Counted from the first letter of the stretch, positions 8,388 to 18,027 are shown. The stretch is DNA of 64,000 nt from Pararhizobium gei (GCF_029223885.1 NZ_CP119409.1:336001-400000); one strand, 5' to 3'. The notes: generated by a model not told the origin, from the letters alone. Translations and numbers: made by a program.

Positions 8388-10175
8388 ATGGTCGGCATAT
8401 CAACGGGATTCGCGAGCCCTATTCCGCTCGGAGTTGATGGTGAGGAACCCTTGGACGAGATAGCGGACAGTCGAAACGCTTGGCGCGCTTCCTGGACAAC
8501 CCGGTTGCGCTCGCGGCTGCGGCGTCCGCTTGCGGTTTACCTCACCATTTTGCTGCTTGTCGCCATCGTCCCGTCATTCATGTTCTCGATGATCATCGTC
8601 AAGCGCAGCACCGACGAGCAGGAACGGGTGGTGACGGCTTTGCTCAAGGCATCGACAGGGTCGGTGACACGCATTGTCGAGCGCGAAGTCGATTCCATGA
8701 TCAGCACGTTGAAAGTTTTTGCCGGCGCTTCCACGATCAAGGCATCGACGCTTGAAAATCTCTACAAAAATGCCGTGACCTCGCTCAGCGGCACGGATTC
8801 CTATTTGCTGCTGATCGACCGGGCGCACAACCAGTTGTTGAACACGCGCGTGCCGTTCGGAACAAAACTACCTAAGGCATCGGATCCGAGTTCCGTCGAC
8901 GAAGCCTTCAAGGGCTCCGGGCCCCTGGTTTCGCACGTCTTTTTCGGCAGGACGGCGAAGAAATGGGTCTTCAACGTCTATCTGCCATCCGAAGATGGCG
9001 CCTATCTGCTGACCTTGACGCAAAATGCAGAAAATATGCAAAAGGCTGTCAACCAGGATATGCTGTCGCCGGGTTGGAACGCCGCGCTTCTCGACAGCGC
9101 CGGCAAGGTGGTCGTTTCATCCGATGCGAGCGTCGAAGTCGGGCAGCCGTTTTTCATGGATATCGTTCCGGCCCTTCGTGTCGGGGTCGGTGAGGCGACG
9201 CGGCACGGTGTCAGCTATCGCACGGTGACCGAGTTTTCCGTCCTGACCGGCTGGAAGATCGTTGCCTGGGCAAAGAAATCAGCGGTCGACGCGCCGGCCT
9301 TGTGGTCCTATCTCTGGCTATCGCTGGGCGGAATCTTGTTTGCGGGGATCGCCGTCGCCGGGTCGGTCGCGATTGCTGGACTTCTTGCGCAGGGTGTCAC
9401 GATCATTGCCCGCGATGCCCGCCTTCTGGGAGCCGGACAGCCGATCGAACCGCGCCGTCACATGATCTCGGAAATCGAAACCGTATCCCTTGCCCTTTCG
9501 GAGGCGGCCCAGGCGAGGCGGGAGGCCGAAAATGAAATCCGCTTTCTGGCGCGAGAGGTGGCGCACCGGTCCAAAAACCAGCTGACGGTCATCCAGTCCA
9601 TGCTCAACCAGTCGCTCAACGCCGCCGAGAGCCGGGTGGATTTTGCCGACAGCTTCCGGAAGCGCATCGCCGGTCTTGCTCGCTCTACGGACCTGATGAT
9701 CGCCAATGCCGCCCTTGGGGTCGATTTCAGGGAACTGGCGCAAAACCAGTTGCAGCCATTCATTCCCGATGATCCGCAACGGGTAATTCTTTGCGGCCCG
9801 ACCGTGCGCCTGGATACGCAGGTGTCCCAAATGCTCGGAATGGCCCTGCATGAACTGGCGACCAACGCGACGAAATATGGCGCGCTCGCCGACAGCAGGG
9901 GTGTCGTTGCTCTGACATGGACGCTTTCGGAAACGGAATTTCAGTTGGTCTGGCGCGAAACGGGCGTGGATATCAAATCCGATGCCAGTGCAGAACCCCG
10001 CAAGGGGTTTGGCACGATCGTGCTGGAGCGCATGCTGGGCATGTCGCTCGACGCGCGGCTTGAGCGGATCATGCATGGCGACGGTATCGAGTGGCGCGTC
10101 CTCATCGCGCAACACCGGCTGAATGCAAATCTGCCGAAGGATCTCGGGGCGGACCCGTTGTCGCTGAAAGGATGA
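8388..10175 (+). CDS. Membrane HWE-family sensor histidine kinase
   Basis: A 595-residue sensor kinase. A transmembrane helix (about 47-69) is followed by a periplasmic Cache-like domain (about 75-295) and a second membrane span (about 300-330). The catalytic core shows the phospho-acceptor box REVAHRSKNQL, the N box ATNATKYGAL and the tryptophan-glutamate motif LVWRE, which together define the HWE family. HWE kinases are abundant in rhizobia and often act in stress or light signalling. No response regulator is adjacent. It sits between truB and rpsO and its stop overlaps the SH3 gene region, so it may be carried on the same transcript. A TTG at 8451 with an upstream GAGGA is an alternative start. 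Confidence 0.9.
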   Translation: MVGISTGFASPIPLGVDGEEPLDEIADSRNAWRASWTTRLRSRLRRPLAVYLTILLLVAIVPSFMFSMIIVKRSTDEQERVVTALLKASTGSVTRIVEREVDSMISTLKVFAGASTIKASTLENLYKNAVTSLSGTDSYLLLIDRAHNQLLNTRVPFGTKLPKASDPSSVDEAFKGSGPLVSHVFFGRTAKKWVFNVYLPSEDGAYLLTLTQNAENMQKAVNQDMLSPGWNAALLDSAGKVVVSSDASVEVGQPFFMDIVPALRVGVGEATRHGVSYRTVTEFSVLTGWKIVAWAKKSAVDAPALWSYLWLSLGGILFAGIAVAGSVAIAGLLAQGVTIIARDARLLGAGQPIEPRRHMISEIETVSLALSEAAQARREAENEIRFLAREVAHRSKNQLTVIQSMLNQSLNAAESRVDFADSFRKRIAGLARSTDLMIANAALGVDFRELAQNQLQPFIPDDPQRVILCGPTVRLDTQVSQMLGMALHELATNATKYGALADSRGVVALTWTLSETEFQLVWRETGVDIKSDASAEPRKGFGTIVLERMLGMSLDARLERIMHGDGIEWRVLIAQHRLNANLPKDLGADPLSLKG

Positions 10176-10177
10176 TC

Positions 10178-10504
10178 ATGCGTCACGAATGTCTTGTCGT
10201 CGCCGCCGGACTTATGCTCGCACCATTGACGGTCGGCCAGGCGGCCGCTGCCGATTGTGTGGTAGCGGATCCCACGGGGACGCCGCTCAACGTCCGCATA
10301 GAGCCGAACGGGCAGATCCTGTCGAGGCTCGACAATGGTCGTGCCGTTGTCGTCCTGGCCGAGAAACGTGTCGGCGGAAAAGGCTGGGCTCAGGTGGCAT
10401 CGGAGGGTGACGTGCTGGGTTGGGTCTTTGCTGCTTTTCTCGACTGCCGAACCGGCGCCTCCAATCTGAAATCGGCGCCGATGAAGCCCCGCCTTGCACC
10501 ATAG
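10178..10504 (+). CDS. Secreted SH3b-domain protein
   Basis: A 108-residue exported protein. Residues about 1-23 form a signal peptide with a hydrophobic core and an AAAADC end. A single bacterial SH3 domain (about 28-90) follows, with the usual PLNVRIEPNGQILSRLDNG opening and GWVFAAFLDC ending. SH3b domains often bind peptidoglycan or host surfaces. The ATG at 10178 is chosen because AAAGG lies six bases upstream; another ATG at 10172 overlaps the kinase stop. It probably shares a transcript with the kinase. No catalytic domain is present. Confidence 0.8.
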   Translation: MRHECLVVAAGLMLAPLTVGQAAAADCVVADPTGTPLNVRIEPNGQILSRLDNGRAVVVLAEKRVGGKGWAQVASEGDVLGWVFAAFLDCRTGASNLKSAPMKPRLAP

Positions 10505-10661
10505 CAAAGCCTCGGAGCGCCTCTTTCTTTTTGAAGAGGAATGGTTTATAGGCAGCGCCAGCATCAGACCCGATTCCGCGGACTTTTGCCTTCATGGCCG
10601 CAGCTAGACGACATCCCGGCTGTCGGCGACCCGAAATCCTCATCATTGAAAGGATGACACG

Positions 10662-10931
10662 ATGTCGATCACTGCAGAGCGCAAGGCTGCGCTTATCAAG
10701 GAATACGCAATCGTCGAAGGCGATACCGGTTCTCCGGAAGTTCAGGTTGCCATCCTCACGGAACGGATCAACAACCTGACCGAACACTTCAAGGGTCACA
10801 AGAAGGACAACCACTCGCGTCGTGGCCTTCTGGCAATGGTTTCCACCCGCCGCTCGCTTCTCGACTACGTCAAGGGCAAGGAAGAGGCGCGGTATACCAA
10901 GCTGATCACGGCTCTCGGCATTCGCCGCTAA
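10662..10931 (+). CDS. rpsO: 30S ribosomal protein S15
   Basis: The 89-residue protein matches S15 over its whole length, with [15 protein letters not shown] at the start, [17 protein letters not shown] (about 22-38) and the [17 protein letters not shown] helix. S15 binds 16S rRNA early in 30S assembly. AAAGGATGACACG provides the ribosome binding site. An intrinsic terminator lies ten bases after the stop. In many bacteria S15 represses its own translation through its leader; the leader here (10505-10661) shows no feature I can assign. Confidence 0.98.
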   Translation: MSITAERKAALIKEYAIVEGDTGSPEVQVAILTERINNLTEHFKGHKKDNHSRRGLLAMVSTRRSLLDYVKGKEEARYTKLITALGIRR

Positions 10932-10940
10932 ACCTTACCC

Positions 10941-10974
10941 GGCGGGCTCCCCGAGGCGCCCGCCGTTTCTTTTC
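10941..10974 (+). terminator. Intrinsic terminator after rpsO
   Basis: A stem of GGCGGGC (10941-10947) pairing with GCCCGCC (10958-10964) is followed directly by the T-rich run GTTTCTTTT. It lies ten bases after the rpsO stop codon. Confidence 0.85.
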
Positions 10975-11282
10975 GCGGGCTCCCCGCACGCGCTTCAGGC
11001 CGGACCGTTCCGGTTCACTGCCGAAGCGGACACACCAGCAGGCCGGATGGGCCGGCCCTGCGGAACCAACCGATGACCTGTCATGGGGCAGGATTGCAGG
11101 ATGCTTCGGCGCTTGCGCGTTTTCCACGCACCGAAAGCATAGGGCTTTCAGGATGCGGCGGGGTCGCCGGCCGAATTGGAAGTCTCCCGCTGTCTTGCCC
11201 GTGATCTGTCATATCAGCGGAAACACTGCCGCCCGCGCCACACTGGCTGCGGCGCGGCATTGCCGCACACGAAGGACAAAAC
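10975..11282 (+). other. rpsO-pnp intergenic region and pnp leader
   Basis: This 308-bp stretch holds no gene. It carries a GC-rich imperfect hairpin (GCAGGCCGG at 11038-11046 against CCGGCCCTGC at 11052-11061). The pnp leader of enterobacteria contains an RNase III-cut hairpin used for autoregulation, and a comparable role here is possible but unproven. A GAAGGA element (about 11270-11276) serves as the pnp ribosome binding site. Confidence 0.4.
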
Positions 11283-13415
11283 ATGTTCGATACCCACACC
11301 GTCGAAATTGAATGGGCAGGCCGCCCGCTCAAACTCGAAACCGGCAAGATCGCCCGTCAGGCTGACGGCGCGGTTCTCGCCACCTACGGCGAAACCGTCG
11401 TTCTCGCCACCGTCGTTTCGGCCAAGTCGCCGAAGCCGGGCCAGGATTTCTTCCCGCTGACGGTCAACTATCAGGAAAAGACCTACGCAGCCGGCAAGAT
11501 CCCCGGTGGCTATTTCAAGCGCGAAGGCCGTCCGTCGGAAAAGGAAACGCTGGTTTCCCGCCTGATCGACCGTCCGATCCGCCCGCTCTTCCCCGATGGC
11601 TACAAGAACGACACTCAGGTCGTCGTCACCGTCATGCAGCACGATCTGGAAAATGATCCCGACATCCTGTCGATGGTCGCAGCTTCCGCAGCCCTGACGA
11701 TATCAGGCGTTCCCTTCATGGGTCCCGTCGGCGGTGCCCGTGTCGGTTACGTCAATGGCCAGTACGTGCTGAACCCGCATCTCGACGAAATGCCTGAATC
11801 GGTTCTCGACCTCGTTGTCGCAGGCACGCAGGACGCCGTACTGATGGTGGAATCGGAAGCCAAGGAACTGAACGAAGAGATTATGCTCGGCGCCGTCATG
11901 TTCGGCCACAAGGGCTTCCAGCCGGTCATCGACGCGATCATCAAGCTCGCCGAAGTGGCTGCCAAGGAACCGCGCGACTTCACCCCGGAAGATCATTCCG
12001 AACTCGAAGCCGAAATGCTCGGTATCGCCGAAACCGAACTGCGCGCTGCCTACAAGATCACCCAAAAGGCCGAGCGCTACGCTGCCGTCGATGCCGTCAA
12101 GGCCAAGGTGAAAGCACATTTCTTCCCGGAAGGTGCCGAGCCGAAATACACGAACGAAGTCATCGGCGCCGTCTTCAAGCACCTGCAGGCCAAGATCGTT
12201 CGCTGGAACATCCTCGATACCAAGAGCCGCATCGATGGCCGTGAACTCGACAAGGTTCGTGCGATCGTTTCCGAAGTCGGCATTCTGCCGCGCACCCATG
12301 GGTCGGCCCTGTTTACCCGCGGCGAAACGCAGGCGATCGTCGTTGCCACGCTCGGCACCGGGGAAGACGAACAGTACGTCGACAGCCTGACCGGGATGTA
12401 CAAGGAGAAGTTCCTGCTGCACTACAACTTCCCGCCCTATTCGGTCGGTGAAACAGGCCGCATGGGCTCCCCGGGCCGCCGCGAAATCGGCCATGGCAAG
12501 CTCGCATGGCGCGCCATACGTCCGATGCTGCCGGCTGCGGACCAGTTCCCCTACACGCTGCGCGTCGTCTCCGAGATCACCGAATCCAACGGCTCGTCCT
12601 CGATGGCAACCGTCTGCGGCACCTCGCTGGCTCTGATGGATGCCGGCGTTCCCTTGGCAAAGCCGGTTGCCGGTATCGCCATGGGCCTGATCCTCGAAGG
12701 TGAGCGCTTTGCGGTTCTCTCCGACATCCTCGGCGACGAAGATCATCTTGGCGACATGGACTTCAAGGTTGCCGGTACCACGGATGGTATCACCTCGCTG
12801 CAGATGGACATCAAGATCGCCGGTATCACCGAAGAGATCATGAAGGTCGCTCTCGGTCAGGCACAGGCGGGCCGCAAGCACATCCTCGGCGAGATGGCCA
12901 ACGCCATCACCGAAGGCCGCTCGCAACTCGGCGAATTCGCACCGCGCATCGAAGTCATGAACATTCCGGTCGACAAGATCCGTGAAGTCATCGGCTCGGG
13001 TGGTAAGATCATCCGTGAAATCGTCGAAAAGACCGGCGCCAAGATCAACATCGAAGACGATGGCACGATCAAGATCGCGTCGTCCTCCGCCAAGGAAATC
13101 GAAGCGGCCCGCAAGTGGATCCACTCGATCGTCGCGGAACCGGAAGTCGGCCAGATCTACGAAGGCACGGTCGTCAAGACCGCCGACTTCGGCGCTTTCG
13201 TCAACTTCTTCGGCCCGCGCGACGGTCTGGTGCACATCAGCCAATTGGCCTCCGATCGTGTTGCCAAGACCTCGGATGTCGTCAAGGAAGGCGACAAGGT
13301 CTGGGTCAAGCTGATGGGCTTCGACGAGCGCGGCAAGGTTCGCCTCTCCATGAAGGTTGTCGATCAGGCCACCGGCAAGGAAGTCACCAGGGGCGAAGGC
13401 GAAGCGGCTGAATAA
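11283..13415 (+). CDS. pnp: Polyribonucleotide nucleotidyltransferase (PNPase)
   Basis: PNPase degrades RNA 3' to 5' by phosphorolysis. The 710-residue protein has two RNase PH-like domains (about 12-230 and 325-545), joined by an all-alpha linker. The second domain carries the catalytic region with [19 protein letters not shown] and [16 protein letters not shown]. The KH domain motif is [13 protein letters not shown] (about 565). The C-terminal S1 domain starts [19 protein letters not shown] (about 622). Length agrees with the family. It follows rpsO, the classic order, and is closed by a strong terminator. Confidence 0.98.
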   Translation: MFDTHTVEIEWAGRPLKLETGKIARQADGAVLATYGETVVLATVVSAKSPKPGQDFFPLTVNYQEKTYAAGKIPGGYFKREGRPSEKETLVSRLIDRPIRPLFPDGYKNDTQVVVTVMQHDLENDPDILSMVAASAALTISGVPFMGPVGGARVGYVNGQYVLNPHLDEMPESVLDLVVAGTQDAVLMVESEAKELNEEIMLGAVMFGHKGFQPVIDAIIKLAEVAAKEPRDFTPEDHSELEAEMLGIAETELRAAYKITQKAERYAAVDAVKAKVKAHFFPEGAEPKYTNEVIGAVFKHLQAKIVRWNILDTKSRIDGRELDKVRAIVSEVGILPRTHGSALFTRGETQAIVVATLGTGEDEQYVDSLTGMYKEKFLLHYNFPPYSVGETGRMGSPGRREIGHGKLAWRAIRPMLPAADQFPYTLRVVSEITESNGSSSMATVCGTSLALMDAGVPLAKPVAGIAMGLILEGERFAVLSDILGDEDHLGDMDFKVAGTTDGITSLQMDIKIAGITEEIMKVALGQAQAGRKHILGEMANAITEGRSQLGEFAPRIEVMNIPVDKIREVIGSGGKIIREIVEKTGAKINIEDDGTIKIASSSAKEIEAARKWIHSIVAEPEVGQIYEGTVVKTADFGAFVNFFGPRDGLVHISQLASDRVAKTSDVVKEGDKVWVKLMGFDERGKVRLSMKVVDQATGKEVTRGEGEAAE

Positions 13416-13440
13416 GCCCGGCGCCTGACACCATTGCTAC

Positions 13441-13478
13441 GGGCGCGGAGCGGATCGTTCCGCGCCCTTTCTTATTTT
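13441..13478 (+). terminator. Intrinsic terminator after pnp
   Basis: A perfect nine-base stem GGGCGCGGA (13441-13449) with TCCGCGCCC (13459-13467) is followed by TTTCTTATTTT. It lies 26 bases after the pnp stop. Confidence 0.92.
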
Positions 13479-13497
13479 ACCCGCTAGGACGACTGCC

Positions 13498-14514
13498 ATG
13501 AGCCGCGACACGCTGAAGACCCTTTTCCATCCCTTCGATACCGGTGTCGTGCCAGCGCCTGCCGACGGTGAGCGTGTATTGTTCCTGGGTGCCGAGGCGG
13601 GTTACCGGCTGCCTGCGGAGTTCGCGGGCTCTGTTGCCGCCGTGCAGGCATCGCGACCGCTCTACAAGGCTCTGGAGGCCGCTAAAGCGGCGGTGACGCC
13701 CGTTGTTGAAGGCGAGGACTACGATGCCGCACTCATTCTGTGTGGCAAGCACAAGGGCGAGAACGAGGACCGGATCGCCGAGGCGCTGAAGCGCGTCAAG
13801 GTTGGCGGTCTGATCGTCGTGGCCGGCGGCAAGGACGATGGCATCCAGTCGCTGCGCAAGCGCGTCAACCAACTCGGCTGGGGCGGCGACAGCCTGCCCA
13901 AATATCACGGCATCGCCTTTTGGTTCGGGCGCCCGGAAGACGCAAGCGACGTGATCGCCAAATTTTCCAAGAAGCCGGTTCGCGTCGAGGGTCGTTTCGA
14001 TGCGGCGCCTGGAATGTTTTCGCATGAAAAGGTGGATGCTGGATCCGAACTTCTGGCTTCGCGTTTTCCCGACGACTTCAAGGGGCATGCGGCCGATTTC
14101 GGCGCAGGCTGGGGGTATCTGTCCGTTTTGCTGGCTGAAAAGGCGCCGAACCTGAAGGGCATCGACCTATTCGAGGCCGATTATCATGCGCTGGAAGCGG
14201 CCCGGGCCAATCTCAAGGCCAACTGCCCGAATGTGCCGACCCGCTTCTTCTGGCAGGACCTGACATCGGAAGAGACCCGCGACAAATACGACCTGATCGT
14301 CATGAACCCGCCCTTCCACGAAACGCAGTCTGCCGATCCGGCGCTGGGTGCCGCGATGATCAAGGCGGCTGCAAAAGCGCTAAAGATCGGCGGAAAGCTG
14401 ATGCTGGTCGCCAATCGCGGCTTGCCCTATGAGACGATTATGCCCGAGACCTTCAAGGAATGGGGCGAAACCTGCCGCAACGCCCGTTTCAAGGTGCTTT
14501 GGGGCAAGCGCTGA
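13498..14514 (+). CDS. Class I SAM methyltransferase, RsmC/RlmG type
   Basis: A 338-residue protein with a degenerate N-terminal methyltransferase-like half and a catalytic C-terminal half, the layout of the RsmC/RlmG rRNA guanine-N2 methyltransferases. The SAM-binding motif I is DFGAGWGYLSVL (about 200). The active-site motif IV is NPPFHE (about 266). It begins 20 bp after the pnp terminator on the same strand. The most likely role is methylation of 16S rRNA G1207 or a related base, which fits the neighbouring ribosome genes. The exact substrate base cannot be decided from motifs. Confidence 0.85.
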   Translation: MSRDTLKTLFHPFDTGVVPAPADGERVLFLGAEAGYRLPAEFAGSVAAVQASRPLYKALEAAKAAVTPVVEGEDYDAALILCGKHKGENEDRIAEALKRVKVGGLIVVAGGKDDGIQSLRKRVNQLGWGGDSLPKYHGIAFWFGRPEDASDVIAKFSKKPVRVEGRFDAAPGMFSHEKVDAGSELLASRFPDDFKGHAADFGAGWGYLSVLLAEKAPNLKGIDLFEADYHALEAARANLKANCPNVPTRFFWQDLTSEETRDKYDLIVMNPPFHETQSADPALGAAMIKAAAKALKIGGKLMLVANRGLPYETIMPETFKEWGETCRNARFKVLWGKR

Positions 14515-14609
14515 GCATTCCGGCGCAGCCAAACTGAACAATCTGTGCCGTTGATTTTCTGGAAAATACAAACTATAGTTGTGTCCCGGCTTGTTGGGGA
14601 CATGCATGA

Positions 14610-15260
14610 ATGCGGCTTTGGACAGCAGGTCTGTTTTTGGTGCTTGGCGCGGTCGTAGCGCATGCCGGACCGAAAAAAACAACAGAACAGCTGACGTGGG
14701 AATGGTTCAACGCAGGGGAAACCTATCGCCGCTATAAGGTGAAGGGCCCGGATGATCTGAAAATTTCTACCCATTATTTTCATCTGGCGGCCAAGAGCGG
14801 CAATAGCGCCGCCGCCTACAAGGTGGGTGAAGCCTACGAAAACGGCATCGGCGTAAAGCAGGATCCGGCCGTCGCGTTGGACTGGTATCGGGTTGCTGCC
14901 GCGGCAGGCGACAGACATGCCGAACTGAGGATCGGCTGGTTTTACCATAAGGGCATAACCGTGCCCGCCGATCCTGCCATGGCCGCTCAATGGTACAGGC
15001 GCTCGGCAGACAAAGACAACATCTGGGCCTACCACATGCTGGCTTTCATGCTGATGGACGGTGAGGGCGTTCCGCAGGATCGCGATCTCGCAAGGCACTA
15101 TTTTGAAAAGAGCCTGCCCGTGACCAACGACCATTGGGCAAAGGTAAAGCTTGCACGGTTGATAGAGGAGAGCGACCCGTCACGGTCGTTGGCGCTGCTG
15201 CAGCAAGCGGAAACGGCCGGAAATCCGGAGGCGACAAAACGTCTTCGGGATAAGCGCTGA
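14610..15260 (+). CDS. Exported Sel1-repeat protein
   Basis: A 216-residue protein with a signal peptide (about 1-19, LFLVLGAVVAHAG) and at least three Sel1-like repeats. Examples are AAYKVGEAYENGIGVKQD (about 70), AELRIGWFYHKGITVPAD (about 107) and AYHMLAFMLMDGEGVPQD (about 143). Sel1 repeats are TPR-like helical pairs that scaffold protein-protein contacts; in rhizobia the relative ExoR is a periplasmic regulator. This one is shorter and cannot be equated with ExoR. It stands alone between the methyltransferase and a small membrane protein gene. Confidence 0.8.
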   Translation: MRLWTAGLFLVLGAVVAHAGPKKTTEQLTWEWFNAGETYRRYKVKGPDDLKISTHYFHLAAKSGNSAAAYKVGEAYENGIGVKQDPAVALDWYRVAAAAGDRHAELRIGWFYHKGITVPADPAMAAQWYRRSADKDNIWAYHMLAFMLMDGEGVPQDRDLARHYFEKSLPVTNDHWAKVKLARLIEESDPSRSLALLQQAETAGNPEATKRLRDKR

Positions 15261-15350
15261 CGTCTGCTTCGTATTGCTTTATCGACCAAACAGGTACAGG
15301 CTAAAGTCTGGCTGGCGCGGAACCCTGCGCAGCGCTGATGGAGCGTGCTG

Positions 15351-15590
15351 ATGGCATCGATGTCTGGACACCGCCCGCCTGTCACCGAGGGCGTTGCCGA
15401 AGTGATGGCCAAGGATATCAAAAGCGGCGAGGGCAGGGGCATGACCTCCGAAGTGCCCCTCGCCTTTCAGACCGGGCGCCTGCCGCCAGATCCGGTGGTG
15501 CTGGGACAGACCCGCAAGCAGATGCTGCAGTTTGGCATCTTCGCCATTGGCCTGCTGCTGGTCCTGCTTGTCATATGGTGGACTGCCTGA
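15351..15590 (+). CDS. Small single-span membrane protein, unknown
   Basis: A 79-residue protein whose last 22 residues form one strong transmembrane helix (FGIFAIGLLLVLLVIWWTA). The N-terminal 55 residues are polar, with a LPPDPVVLGQTRKQM stretch before the membrane. The ATG at 15351 is preferred to a GTG at 15345 because GGAG lies seven bases upstream. It converges with htpG, leaving 4 bp between the stops. The tail-anchored look is clear; function is unknown. Confidence 0.6.
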   Translation: MASMSGHRPPVTEGVAEVMAKDIKSGEGRGMTSEVPLAFQTGRLPPDPVVLGQTRKQMLQFGIFAIGLLLVLLVIWWTA

Positions 15591-15594
15591 CGGC

Positions 15595-17481
15595 TCAGCC
15601 TTTCAAGGCCCGCTCGAACAGCCGCGACAGCCGCTCGGCGAAAGCCCGTGGATCCTCCGGCTTGTCGCCGTCGAGCACACGGGCCTGATCCAGCAGAAGC
15701 TTGACGGCGTCGGTGCGGAAGCCTTCGCTGCCGCTCGACGCCAGCGCCGCGATCAGTCCGTGAACGGGGTTGATCTCCAGGATCGGTTTGGCCGCCGTAT
15801 CCAGCCGCCCGGCGCCCTGCAGCAGTTTTTCCAACTGGCGATCATAGGCCTGCTCCGGCGCAACGAGGCAGACGGCGCTTTCCGTCAGCCGGTCGGAAGC
15901 CCTGACATCCGAGACCGCTTCACCGAGCGTCGTTTTGGCAAAGGCGATAAAATCGCTGACATCCTTCGACGTTTCAGGGGAGGCCGAGGCTTCGCTTTCG
16001 GTCTTCGGCACTTGCGCCAGATCGGCCGCCCCTTGGGTGATCGATTTGAAGGGCTTTCCTTCGAAATCCGAGGCCGCCGTCACCCAGAAACTATCGACGG
16101 AATCCGTCAGCAGCAGAACTTCGATCCCGCGTGCACGAAAACCTTCGAGTTGCGGCGAAGACTTCAACCGGTCGAGATTGTCGCCTGCGAGGTAGTAGAT
16201 CGCGGCCTGCGCGTCCTTCATGTCCTTGATGTAGTCGGCGAGGGAACGCGTCGCTTCATCGGAAAGCGTGGAGCGGAAACGCGACAGCGCGATCAATTGG
16301 GAACGGCGCTCGAAATCGTCATAGATACCCTCTTTCAGCACTGCGCCAAAGGCATCCCACAGCTTGGCAAAAGCGTCCTTGTCGTTTTCCTGAAGCTTTT
16401 CTATGGCCGTCAGAATGCGGCTCGTCAGGCCTTTGCGAATTGCCGCGAGGATCGGGCTTTCCTGGATCATTTCACGCGAGACATTGAGCGGCAGGTCGGC
16501 TGTATCGACCAGGCCACGCACAAAGCGTAGGTAACGCGGCAAAAGCTCGGCGTCGTCGGTAATGAAGACCCGCTTGACATAGAGCTTCATGCGGCCTTTG
16601 CCGTCCGGATCGAACAGATCGAGCGGCTTGGACTCCGGAACGAAGGCAAGGCCTGTATATTCGTGGCGACCCTCGGCGCGAAAATGCACGGTGAGCGCCG
16701 GTTCGTCATAAAATCCGGAGAGGCCACGATAAAAGTCGGTGTAGTCCTGCTTGGAGATGTCGTTGCGGGACTTCGTCCAAAGGGCAGTGCCGTCGCCGAT
16801 GCGTTCAGCCTCTGCGCCAGGCTTTTCGATGATGTCGATCGGAACCGGCACATGGCCCGACTGGTCCTTGACAATGCGCGAGACGCTCCATTTCGCGGCA
16901 TAGGTCTTGGCGTCGTCCATCAGGTGCAGCGTGATGCGCGTGCCGCGCGCCGGGGCGTCCGAGAGATCGGCTTCGGCCACCGTATAGCTGCCCTTGCCGT
17001 CTGATGACCAGAGAAAGGCATGATGGCTGCCCGCACGGCGTGAGATGACGTCGACCTGGTCGGCGACCATGAAGGCGGAATAAAAGCCGACACCGAACTG
17101 ACCGATCAACTGGGCGCCTTCGCCGGCCTTTGCAGCTTCGACACGCTCCATGAAGGCACGAGTGCCGGAGCGGGCGATGGTGCCGAGCGCCTCGATCATG
17201 TCGTCACGGCTCATGCCGATGCCGTTGTCTTCAACAATGAGTTGATTGCTGTCGGCGTCGAGCGTCAGTGTGATGCGTGCGACCGCATCGTCGGTCAGGA
17301 GCTCGGGGGCTCCGATCGCCTCGTAGCGCAGCTTTTCACAGGCGTCGGCGGCATTGGAAATCAATTCCCGCAGAAAGACATCCTTGTCGGAATAGACGGA
17401 ATGCACCATGAGGTGCAGCAGACGCGCGACGTCGGCCTCGAAAACATGGTTTTCGACGGGTGTGTCAGCAACATTGCTCAT
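15595..17481 (-). CDS. htpG: Molecular chaperone HtpG (Hsp90)
   Basis: A 628-residue Hsp90 homologue, an ATP-dependent dimeric chaperone. The GHKL ATPase domain shows LRELISNAADACEKLRYEA (about 38-56), VEDNGIGMSRDD (about 85) and GQFGVGFYSAFMVAD (about 125). The middle domain contains the catalytic-loop segment LPLNVSREMIQES (about 330). The C-terminal dimerisation domain ends near LFERALKG. Length and motif spacing are normal. No heat-shock promoter or operator could be defined with confidence in the 155 bp upstream. Confidence 0.97.
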   Translation of the reverse strand: MSNVADTPVENHVFEADVARLLHLMVHSVYSDKDVFLRELISNAADACEKLRYEAIGAPELLTDDAVARITLTLDADSNQLIVEDNGIGMSRDDMIEALGTIARSGTRAFMERVEAAKAGEGAQLIGQFGVGFYSAFMVADQVDVISRRAGSHHAFLWSSDGKGSYTVAEADLSDAPARGTRITLHLMDDAKTYAAKWSVSRIVKDQSGHVPVPIDIIEKPGAEAERIGDGTALWTKSRNDISKQDYTDFYRGLSGFYDEPALTVHFRAEGRHEYTGLAFVPESKPLDLFDPDGKGRMKLYVKRVFITDDAELLPRYLRFVRGLVDTADLPLNVSREMIQESPILAAIRKGLTSRILTAIEKLQENDKDAFAKLWDAFGAVLKEGIYDDFERRSQLIALSRFRSTLSDEATRSLADYIKDMKDAQAAIYYLAGDNLDRLKSSPQLEGFRARGIEVLLLTDSVDSFWVTAASDFEGKPFKSITQGAADLAQVPKTESEASASPETSKDVSDFIAFAKTTLGEAVSDVRASDRLTESAVCLVAPEQAYDRQLEKLLQGAGRLDTAAKPILEINPVHGLIAALASSGSEGFRTDAVKLLLDQARVLDGDKPEDPRAFAERLSRLFERALKG

Positions 17482-17636
17482 GCTTGAACTGCCTCAGTTT
17501 GAATCACGGAACTCTTGCGCGTTCTGAACTGGCAATAAACCGGGGGAAATTCAAGAGGTGCTCTCGACCTCCAACAGCCATTCAGCGTAGCGGCTCACTT
17601 AGGGCGCGCGTCTCGCCCTTGTAGCGGAGATTGCTG

Positions 17637-17675
17637 TGCAACACATTACGGCGGTTGCCGCCGTAATGTGTTGCA
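17637..17675. repeat. Perfect 18-bp inverted repeat with 3-base loop
   Basis: TGCAACACATTACGGCGG (17637-17654) is followed by TTG and its exact complement CCGCCGTAATGTGTTGCA (17658-17675). It lies 25 bp downstream of the stop of the small I9-like gene and 155 bp upstream of the htpG start. It lacks a T-run on either side, so it is not a classical intrinsic terminator. It may act as an RNA 3' stabiliser, a transcription block or a protein-binding palindrome. Confidence 0.85.
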
Positions 17676-17700
17676 GGAATAGGCGATGATGACAGAAATC

Positions 17701-17946
17701 TTACTGCGGAATGCCCTCGTCGAAAGGCACAAGCTGAATATCGCGAGAAGGACGGATGTCTTCTACGCCGACGATGTGGCGAACTTTATCCACGACACCG
17801 GAATCTTCGGTGTGACCAAAAATCGCGCCGATTTCCGGCATGACATTATCAACAATGAAGCCTTTAGACACCGCGGTCTTGGCAATCGAACCAGTATCGG
17901 GAATATGCCCGCTGTCGACGACGATCGAATAACGTAGGCTACTCAT
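17701..17946 (-). CDS. Small protein resembling a stand-alone subtilisin propeptide (I9-like inhibitor/chaperone)
   Basis: An 81-residue protein encoded 81 bp downstream of the subtilase gene on the same strand. Its pattern is strand (LRYSIVVDS), helix (IAKTAVSKGF), strand pair (VDNVMPEIGAIFGHT), helix (VVDKVRHIVGVEDI) and final strand (RDIQLVP). That is the order of the ferredoxin-like fold of subtilisin propeptides and free I9 inhibitors; the xxIVGVEDIRP ending resembles the processing-site end of propeptides. AGAGG lies eight bases upstream of the ATG. I infer that it folds or inhibits the neighbouring protease. The fold is predicted by eye, not shown. It has no signal peptide, so it would act in the cytoplasm. 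Confidence 0.6.
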   Translation of the reverse strand: MSSLRYSIVVDSGHIPDTGSIAKTAVSKGFIVDNVMPEIGAIFGHTEDSGVVDKVRHIVGVEDIRPSRDIQLVPFDEGIPQ

Positions 17947-18027
17947 GATCTTAACCTCTTCTATCGCGGAAGCGATACTGCATCTCGCGATGTTGTTCTG
18001 CGGAATATAGGTCAGGAGATTGCGAAT

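Noticed and set aside
11703..13244. A 513-codon open frame antisense to pnp
   Set aside because: It lies entirely inside pnp and shows no recognisable domain; antisense frame of strongly biased codons.
17686..17937. An 83-codon plus-strand frame opposite the I9-like gene
   Set aside because: The minus-strand frame has the better ribosome binding site, operon position and fold pattern.
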